10,136 bases of DNA, taken from CAXOVX01 sp964213345 (GTDB lineage: Bacteria; Pseudomonadota; Alphaproteobacteria; Rickettsiales; Midichloriaceae). Below the pieces are notes generated by a model that saw only the letters and a program-made list of their open reading frames with translations, ran no database searches and was not told the DNA's origin. The stretch covers positions 1 through 10,136 of the forward strand of contig CAXOVX010000006.1 of assembly GCA_964213345.1 (NCBI GenBank), read 5' to 3'. Below are positions 1 through 7,700 of this stretch, piece by piece; position 1 is the stretch's first letter, and each line of letters starts with the position of its first letter. The translations under genes and the position numbers were made by a program.

Positions 1-22
1 ACGCCGTCGCTATCGCTCCTGC

Positions 23-418
23 TTATAATTTCCCCGCTTTACGAGCCTCTTCTTCTAGTATATCAACAACCCATTTTATCCATTTATCAAGCGTTAACTG
101 TGCAATAAAATCTTTGATATCCTTAGATTCAAGCCGTTCTGCATAATTAGTTAAAAATTTTATAGCGGCATTATAGCCTTCTTCTACCGTAAGATACTCT
201 ATTGTTATTTCCCTACCACCAGTTGCATCTAACCATTCATACCAAATCGCTGGATCTGAAGTGTGGTTTTGCTCATCTACGGCCATATCACTACCTAACA
301 AAGCCATATCACACATTTGTACATTATGTTCCATATGTTTAAAATAATATTCCTTCACCAACATTTCTAACGCTTTATAGACACATCTTATTTCCAAAAT
401 ATCTAAAAATTTACTCAT
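23..418 (-). CDS. Probable CdiI-type immunity protein of the orphan toxin module
   Basis: This is a 131-residue protein, rich in Asp and Glu, with no signal peptide or membrane segment, so it is predicted to be cytoplasmic. It contains LLGSDMAVDE followed by a DPAIWYEWLDA stretch (about residues 41-66) and a helical C-terminal half. I associate that kind of DPA-x-W-x-x-W segment with small immunity proteins of CDI and Rhs toxins, but I cannot name the family. Its ATG overlaps the end of the upstream toxin reading frame by 8 nt (ATGAGTAA), the arrangement expected of a translationally coupled toxin-immunity pair. There is no strong Shine-Dalgarno, only an A-rich leader, which also fits coupling. 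The inferred job is to bind and neutralise the toxin domain encoded at 411-763. It is intact although the toxin module upstream is frameshifted, as expected if immunity is kept after the toxin falls silent. The role rests mainly on position and acidity. Confidence 0.72.
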   Translation of the reverse strand: MSKFLDILEIRCVYKALEMLVKEYYFKHMEHNVQMCDMALLGSDMAVDEQNHTSDPAIWYEWLDATGGREITIEYLTVEEGYNAAIKFLTNYAERLESKDIKDFIAQLTLDKWIKWVVDILEEEARKAGKL

Positions 419-1154
419 TATTTTTTACTTTTTTATATTTTATAGGAATGTCATTAATACCCGCATTTCTAATACTATTCTTCCACACTCTTACCCACAC
501 CTCTCTCCCATCTTCAAGTATTTTAGAGTAATGTTTCATGCCCAATGCATCAGTTTTTACGAAATTCTTTTCGTCATTCACTGTGTCCAATATCTTCTGC
601 CTATTTTCAGGTGTATCTAAAACATGCCCCTCATCATTGCGGAAGATGTGTTTTATCTGGGCATCGTTTTCAAAAAACTCAATTTTTTGCTGGTTAGTAT
701 CTTCCCCAACTGTAGCCTTATTTGAATGCTCAGCATCAGTTTGCTGCTGTTTTTTCTTGCTATCATCCCCATCATCAGGATCGAGGTTAGCAGTGCCCCC
801 CGATTTACCGGCGATGCTCTGTTTTATTTTGTCTTTTTCAGCACTATCATTAGTCTTATCACCACCATCATCATTTTTTAGCCAATTTGCAACACCCTTT
901 ACGCTACCTATAGTTTTATCGACAGTGTTTCTAGCGGCATCAGTAGCGAATTGCCCGATAGATTTTAGTGTATCAGTGACCCCTTGTCTACAGTTAGGAT
1001 CGGACATGCAGATTGCAGTTACTGCAATACCAGTCATAGCGAGAATTGCTGCATCATCCACCACCGCCACTGTCTTTGTGACATAGCTTGCGCCATTCTT
1101 TTCGGCCTCCATGACATATTTAAGGGCTGTTTGTGGTGGCAGTTTTAGGGTCAT
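411..1154 (-). CDS. Orphan CdiA C-terminal toxin fragment (pretoxin plus unclassified toxin domain)
   Basis: The open frame is 247 codons. Residues ~7-131 repeat the pretoxin of the large CdiA-like protein, including the hydrophobic stretch AAILAMTGIAVTAICM and the cysteine pair in CMSDPNC, and end at DPDDGDD. After that point the sequence diverges completely, the usual constant/variable boundary of CDI toxins. The ~116-residue tail has a charged linker and a compact domain with HIFRNDEGH, DTPENR, a Gly-Met-Lys-His-Tyr segment, VWVRVW and a C-terminal IRNAGIN. I recognise this pattern from tails of Rhs and CDI proteins and suspect an RNase, but cannot assign family or catalytic residues. The apparent ATG lies just beyond a 1-nt insertion that breaks the frame from 1120-1365, and it has no ribosome site, so the module is probably not expressed from here. 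It would become functional if recombined onto the full-length gene. Confidence 0.7.
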   Translation of the reverse strand: MTLKLPPQTALKYVMEAEKNGASYVTKTVAVVDDAAILAMTGIAVTAICMSDPNCRQGVTDTLKSIGQFATDAARNTVDKTIGSVKGVANWLKNDDGGDKTNDSAEKDKIKQSIAGKSGGTANLDPDDGDDSKKKQQQTDAEHSNKATVGEDTNQQKIEFFENDAQIKHIFRNDEGHVLDTPENRQKILDTVNDEKNFVKTDALGMKHYSKILEDGREVWVRVWKNSIRNAGINDIPIKYKKVKNNE

Positions 1155-1352
1155 TCCCTTCTTTGATGAGTGTTGCTGCTAGCAGATAGATTGCAGTCAT
1201 GCGTTCTGGGCTGGTTTTTAGTGAGCTTAGGCCCTCTGCCTGCAGCTTGGAATCTAGCTCCTCAAACGCTTTGTCCATGGTAGAAAATTTTTCTGCATTT
1301 ACTTCATTCTTCTGAGTGGGTTCTTCAGGGGTTACGTCCTGTGGCTGTGGTT
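763..1352 (-). repeat. Direct repeat of the pretoxin coding region, orphan copy (pairs with 2012-2606)
   Basis: The segment aligns end to end with 2012-2606. I count about 40 substitutions by eye, a 6-bp shortage (one AGGATC unit fewer) near 775-781, and one extra base in the GGTGG run at ~1134. Differences are uneven: nearly all lie in 763-1133, and only one lies in 1136-1352. The copies are in direct orientation about 1.25 kb apart. Recombination between them would delete 1.25 kb, removing the colicin E3-like tail and the DUF6980-like gene and joining the orphan tail to the long gene. Confidence 0.93.
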
Positions 1353-1365
1353 TCCAATAACGCAA
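1120..1365 (-). pseudogene. 5' part of the orphan pretoxin copy, out of frame with its toxin
   Basis: This frame encodes the PQPQDVTPEEP...NEVNAEKFSTMDKAFEEL part of the pretoxin, nearly identical to residues ~2152-2224 of the CdiA-like protein. It then runs out of frame at an extra C: the coding strand reads ACTGCCACCAC here and ACTGCACCAC in the full-length gene. The continuation of the protein lies in the frame of 411-1154. The only upstream start is a TTG with no ribosome site, and the same frame has a stop a little further upstream. It is therefore best read as part of a broken, promoterless copy of the cdiA 3' end, not an independent gene. Confidence 0.7.
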
Positions 1366-1403
1366 CAGTCGCTCCGTGCTCAGGACTTCCTGCTAACATT
1401 GTA
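1355..1403 (-). repeat. 49-bp scrap of FHA-2 coding sequence (pairs with 4666-4714)
   Basis: This stretch matches 4666-4714 at 44 of 49 positions. On the minus strand it still encodes MLAGSPEHGATVALL, as in the CdiA-like protein near residue 1450. It abuts the pretoxin repeat at 1352-1355, although the two regions lie about 2 kb apart in the intact gene. It is also one base out of frame with the PQPQDV frame that follows. It marks a deletion or recombination junction at the head of the orphan module and fills most of the gap between the immunity gene and the orphan pretoxin. Confidence 0.85.
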
Positions 1404-1414
1404 CACCTTCACTA

Positions 1415-1711
1415 CTACAAACCCCTATTCTTCCACCATTCATCTGTACGAAATTCTTCGGGAATTTTAGGATTATTTTTAATTTCATCGAGAGCGAGGT
1501 CTAGTCCATATTCTCTTTCTAAGACATCGAAATAATCAACCCTTAATATTCTTGGTAATTTTTTACCACACCATGGGCAGTATTCCATAGTAATGATATT
1601 ATTAGAGTTATGGATATAAATGTAGTACTCTCTAAAAGTTGGTTTATACCTAATAGGATCTCTCGGATCCTCTATAAATTCCTGCATTTCTTTGCAACAA
1701 AAATACGTCAT
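1415..1711 (-). CDS. DUF6980-like CPWC protein, probable immunity to the colicin E3-type toxin
   Basis: A small, slightly acidic cytoplasmic protein of 98 residues from the ATG at 1711, or 100 from a GTG at 1717. The ATG is preferred because an AGGAA lies 8 nt upstream of it but only 2 nt from the GTG. Near the N-terminus is a Cys-Cys pair, then in the middle EYCPWCGKKLP, then IPEEFRTDEWW near the C-terminus. Together these match what I know of the DUF6980 family. The CC and CPWC pairs could bind a metal such as zinc. The gene follows the toxin stop codon with an 11-nt gap and its ribosome site overlaps that stop, so it is translated with the toxin as in cdiA-cdiI pairs. It is not similar to the ~84-residue immunity proteins of colicin E3 or cloacin. 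Family assignment is fairly firm; the immunity role is inferred from position. Confidence 0.8.
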   Translation of the reverse strand: MTYFCCKEMQEFIEDPRDPIRYKPTFREYYIYIHNSNNIITMEYCPWCGKKLPRILRVDYFDVLEREYGLDLALDEIKNNPKIPEEFRTDEWWKNRGL

Positions 1712-1719
1712 TGTCACTA

Positions 1720-1724
1720 TTCCT
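1720..1724 (-). promoter_or_regulatory. Ribosome binding site of the DUF6980-like immunity gene
   Basis: The coding strand reads AGGAA followed by 8 nt and ATG. It overlaps the TAG stop of the toxin gene (1723-1725), which suggests coupled translation and sets the immunity start at 1711 rather than 1717. Confidence 0.55.
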
Positions 1725-4700
1725 ATACATCTATTGGTTTATGATGTCTTACATCCTTAAAGAATCTTTTCCCAGTTATGGGATCTAAAGCATCCATTGG
1801 CTCACCGTGCTTATCGTACATTTCTATTTCTTTATGCAAATTATCCCATTGGTAAAATCTTTTGTCGCTACCCTGTAAGCCATTAGTTTTAGTTTTATCT
1901 TGATAAGGCTTCAACTTATTCCATACGGGGCTTTCGGATTTTTCGCATTTATATCTACCTTCTTTTACCTTATATTTTTCATACTGTTTAAAATCATCTT
2001 TACGATGATTGTCATCCCCATCATCAGGATCAGGATCGAGGTTAGCAGTGCCCCCAGACTTGCCGGCGATGTTCTGTTTTATTTTATCTTTTTCAGCATT
2101 ATCATCAGTCTTATCACCACCATCATCATTTTGTAGCCAATTTGCGACATCTTTTACGCCATTTGTAGCTTTATCGACAGTACTTTTTACAGCATCTGCA
2201 ACGAATTGTCCGATAGATTTTAGTGTATCGGTTACCCCTTGTCTACAGTTAGGATCAGACATGCAGATTGCAGTTACTGTAATGCCGGCCATGGCGAGGA
2301 TTGCTGCATCATCCACCACCGCCACTGTCTTTTTGACATAGCTTGCGCCGTTCTTTTCAGCCTCCATGACGTATTTAAGGGCTGTTTGTGGTGCAGTTTT
2401 AGGGTCATTCCCTTCTTTGATGAGTGTTGCTGCTAGCAGATAGATTGCAGTCATGCGTTCTGGGCTGGTTTTTAGTGAGCTTAGGCCCTCTGCCTGCAGC
2501 TTGGAATCTAGCTCCTCAAACGCTTTGTCCATGGTAGAAAATTTTTCTGCATTTACTTCATTCTTCTGAGTGGGTTCTTCAGGGGTTACATCCTGTGGCT
2601 GTGGTTGAGCATTCACATCAGGTTTGCCTCCTGTTGTAGCAGCAAATGTTTCCAGTAGTTTCCCGAATACAGCACCAGCTTTACCGACTTCACCTACCGC
2701 GCTAGAACCAACATCCTTTGCGATGGTAGTCCAGTCTATGTTGCCATGGTCATCGTGTGGTAGTTTTTTGAGCATTGCATCACGGTCGATGTTACTCCAG
2801 TAGCCCGTGATCGGCTCTACGCTGTAGTGTGTTGTCATTTCTTGTGGATGGTTTACATCGCGATTTGCAGCGTCAAGCTGACATGTGCCATGTTGTAGGC
2901 CAAGAATACCGCCCCCAGTTCCAACCTTACATTGTACATCACCCTTGCCAATTGTCGCATACGCATGTCCACTCCTGCTATGTCCCCCAACAGTTGGTTT
3001 TATGCCCAGTGCATCTTTGCCACCTCCACCATTATTACCATTACGGCTATTTGCTCCCAACCTACCATTACGGCCGTCTGCCTCAGACCCGTCTGCCTCA
3101 GACCCTCTACCACTCTGTAGCATCAGCTTCACACTTGCACCTAGCGTATACCCCTCATCGTAATCGTGTATATGTCGTACAAACAGCTCTCCCACACTTA
3201 ACACAAGCTCCCCATGATCCGTGAACCTACCATCATCCCCTCTCTCCGCATTCCCTATCATCCCTCCATTCAACTCCAACGCCTTTGCCACCACAATATG
3301 TGCGCTCTCCTCACCAATCAATGCCGTTAATTCGTGTACTATATGTGCACTTCTCTTTTGCTTAAGTCCACCAATCGCACTACTCTTCCAGTCTTTCGCA
3401 TTCAGTCCAACATTTACGCTACTGCTATCCTCATCTATCACATCTTGCAGTGACTCCAGCACCAAAGAATCAAAAAACGCCTCCAAACTCCCGGCACTCA
3501 AATACACCCCCTTCATGTCAGCATGTCCACTCACCTCCAGCTGCATATGTCCCTTTATTGTGATAACTGTATTCATATACACCAGCTTATCCTTGGTGCT
3601 GCTACTAATCATCGCAGATAATTCCGGACTTCCACTACCTATCGGCACTTCAACATCATACTCACTGCTACTGCTATGCTCATGCGTACTCTCCGTCCCA
3701 GCCTTCACCTCAAGATATTTCGTCCTCACATACCCATCATACGCACTAATCCTCACACCAACCATCCTCAGCTCTTCACTCTCGCTCACCAGCATCTCAT
3801 CTACTTCCATCACCGTGCCAACTTCCCTTACATGTACACTTGTAGACCCCATACTCTTGCTGTTAAATCCTACCCACACCCCACCTTCAAATCCCTTACT
3901 CTCATCACTCAGTAAGCGTAATATGTCGTCATATGCTTCAACTCCCCTAAATCCAGCATTTACAAAATCCTCTATCCTATCATATTTCTGGTGCAACAGC
4001 CTTCCTATTCCATCTATCGCACCTCCCCACCCACTCCTTATCCCTACCTTCAATCCCCCACTCGTAATCCTTTCCTTTTCATCCGTACTAATCATGTCCT
4101 TGAGCACACCATGAAATATAATTCGTGCATTTATGTGCATCTCACGTGCTGCTATGATTGCTCCAAATGTATCAACTGTCTCAGCACTTAGCTCAATAAA
4201 TCCACCTACTAGCCCACTGCGCTTATTATGAACCTGCAAAACTCCCTTACTTGCTTTCTCGCTGCCGTAACTACCTAAGGATACTGACACCTCACTTCCA
4301 TCCGCTCTAACTCCAATCCCAAACCCATCCTTCCTCACATATGCATACTGAAATTCAACATCAGGTGCCGCTTCAAGCACTACGTTCTTTGCCTGAATAC
4401 TTATCTTGCTCTTCTTATTTATGCCTCCACCATCACCTCCACCTTCTCTCCCAACTATCATGCTCGATAACTGCAACCATTTACCACCGCTGTATCCTAT
4501 AAACTGCGATGTATCATCACCACCAACTATTTCTATTATCGTAGGCAGCACTCCTCTGCTGTTCACTACACGTTTCTCCTCATGCTTTCCTATATACAAA
4601 CCTGCATCTAGTATCAAACCAGACTTCTCTACTTTCACCTCCCACCTAGCCTCACGATACCCAGGCAATAACGCAACGGTTGCTCCATGCTCCGGACTCC

Positions 4701-7700
4701 CTGCTAACATTGTAACGCTATGAGCCTTAATTTGTGCACCAATCCATTTTTGATCATCTGCGGATTTTACAAAAAGATCACCCACAAAATTTAGTACACT
4801 GCCTGCTGTCTGGGATACAAAGTTGCTCTCAGTTCTTGTTTCACGAGAAAACCATTTTTTAACAGTCGTCTTTTTTACTATGGATACATATTCATTTGGG
4901 TTTTCTGCCGTGATAGAGCCTTGCGCGCTTAACACGCCATCGCCACCACCTTTTATAGAGGGTGCAACTAGTAGAATTCCGCTACCAGATACAATACTGA
5001 CTGTTGAAGTTAGTCCACCTTTGCCCTCTATCTGAGATCTGTGATATTTTAGTGCCTCGTAACTATTGCAAAATCTACGACCCCATTCCGTTGCACTAGC
5101 ATAAAGCTCAATTGGATACACGCTAACTTTTCCACTTTTGGTGCTTAAATATACGCTACTACCAATAACACTCGCCCCAATGATCTCCAAATCACTTCCT
5201 GCCACTATATCAATCTTCCCACCAGCACCTAGTGTTGCGTCTTTCGATATCCAACTTTCGGTCTTACTATAACCTTGTCGCTTTGCATTAGAGTAATATG
5301 TACTTTCACTGCTCTTGAGACTCGCAACCACGAGTTTATATATTGTTTCTACTGTAATATCGTGTCCTGCCTTCATTTCGCCTATGATAGCAGCATTTAA
5401 GGCAGCTATATATGTGCTATCCTCGGAATATATTTTGTTTAGTACAAATATATTGCCAGTAGCACTAACTTTGACACTATGGCCACTAACTTCACCAGCA
5501 AGTACCGCATCTCCACCTATATTTACGTTTACAGCTCCATGCACACTTTTGATATTATGGAACGGACTTAGTATTAAATCGTTTTTAATATCTAAATGAA
5601 TATCTTCATCAGCAATGATATTTGCACCGTACAAGAAATCTGCTAGTGACTCATCGTTGAAATACAACTTGTAAGATAGGCATCTATCTACCACCTTCCC
5701 AACACAATTATCACTCCATACAGGCCATACGATAGGGATACTAAGTGACGCTATTTGGCTTCTGGTTAAACTTACACCTGGAACAAGCCCAAGCTTTTGT
5801 TGTTCGTTATAGGCATTTTCTGCCAATGTATTAGCCAGTCTATTTGAATCGTATCCGCTTAGACGGCCTATAGTCAAAAATTCAGCATCCTGCAGTAAAT
5901 ACTCCAAATAATGTCCATCTATGGTAAATACCACTCCTGTAGCTTTGAAATGTAATTGCTTTAGAAAGAAGTACGGATCAAAATTAGCTTGTACATTAAA
6001 TGCTAGTCTTATGTAATAGTGTAATATGTAATCTTCACCAGGAGCAGGTAATAAGTTATTAGATAGCAATGGTGTAAAAACCCAAATTTTACTATTCAGG
6101 AAATTCTGATAGTTTGCTAAAAATTTTAAGTCTAGCCCATCGTATTTGAAAAATTGTTGTGGAATTATTTCGTTGACACCAAAATGAATCTGTAAGGTGC
6201 CTTTGTCAATCTTAGGTAGTACAACTTCGGGTATAGTTACAAGAGCATTAGACATCTGACTTGCTTTGGCAATGGCATTATTGAGATTTCCAAGATATGG
6301 ATTGTCAGGATTAGCAGTAGACGGTAAATTTGATGATATATCGTAAACATATCTATCAATTTTACTATTAGGATGCCAACTTCCAGCTGCAATATTACTT
6401 TTCAATACGCTAACTACGCTCGTTATCCCACATACTTTCTCTTTATGCGTATTTGGATGATAATAGGTCTGTTCCCAACATTCAGACTGGTAATTATCCA
6501 TCTTTAATTGCGATGCTATATAGCGCCACCCATGATGGGTCAGCAGATCAGAATCTGATGTAGCATACTTCTTTGTGACAACTGTGTTATGTACAGCCTC
6601 CGTAATAATAGGATAAAATTGGCCTCTTACAATAAATTGCGCTAAAAAAAGATTAAATTGCTCTCTTACATCCAATTTTAAGTTACCACTTACAATAAAT
6701 TTTCCTGGTATGTAAGCATCAAGCGCCTCCGTTTCTGCACGAGCACATCCTGAGTCATACATATAGGTGCGGTCTAGCTCAATGAAAAAGAATGTGTCAT
6801 ACTCAGTTCTTACATACCACCTATCACAAAACGACTCTCTTAGCCCTGGCTTGGTATATTTTGGGACATCTTCAGTGTATACTACAAATTTGTTTACTAT
6901 AATGAAAGAGTTGGCATGAGGTGTAGTAAGGCTAAATGTGCAGCTTTTGCATGCAAAAACTTGAAATCCTAACTCACCAAATCCTTGTGAAGATGTTCCT
7001 GCTTCAAGATAGCCAAACTGCGTAATGGAATTTTCTGCTAAATCTAATCTACCCAGAGTTGGAATCCTTACCACATCACTTACCCTAAGGAACCCCAAAT
7101 TCTTAAACTCAGCTAATTCTATACTCAATTGCCTGGCTTGCATTGATTGCGTATTTATAAAAGTCCCTAATGTTCCTTCCAAAGAAGCATGATCCCCTAT
7201 TTCAATTATTCCATCATTCGTGAAAATAGTGCCATGAAATGTTTTGCACTCCTCAAAAGGTAGCCACTGCCCCGTCGCTATTAAGGTGACGTTAAAATTT
7301 TTCGCTTTAATTATTTTTGTATTCCTTAGAGATATTTTCGTGGTAAGTAACGTAATCGAATCATCTGCAATTAACCCGGGTAAATCAACTTCTTTCGACT
7401 CTTCACCTTTAAATAACAATCTAATGTTCTTAGATTTTATATTTTGGTTCTCTAAACCAAGAATATCACCCTGTAATACGCAATTTTCTGTAACACCGAG
7501 CTTACCATGTAACTTTAATTTGTTAGCATCTAAAAGCACTATGGGAGCGGTAATTTCGCCTCCATCTAATGTTACAGAATCAGTGAAAGAAACATATACT
7601 GTATTTGGTGTTTGCTCATCAGCAATATAATTGGGCAAAATGTTAATTTCTGTTTCACTCCTTATCTTGCCATTAATCGTTACTTCTCCCCCTTTATTTG

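Noticed and set aside
538..1086. A 182-codon plus-strand frame and its counterpart at 2009-2341, which look mutually conserved.
   Set aside because: The similarity is only the antisense shadow of the duplicated pretoxin region; the products are Ser/Phe-rich with no recognisable motif.
1900..2136. A hydrophobic plus-strand frame resembling a membrane peptide.
   Set aside because: It is antisense to the colicin E3-type toxin domain and the end of the pretoxin, whose coding strand is rich in Lys and Asp codons that read as Phe, Leu and Ile in reverse.
2012..2606. The spaced repeats considered as a CRISPR or transposon-type structure.
   Set aside because: There are only two long copies, both coding for the same pretoxin, with no inverted ends or transposase of their own.
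3221..4114. A 297-codon open frame on the plus strand, plus several smaller ones between 2829 and 4723.
   Set aside because: They lie antisense to the CdiA-like gene where its coding strand is purine-rich, so stops are rare in reverse. The products are Ser/Pro/Leu/Thr-rich with no domain, and the minus strand carries a clear protein.
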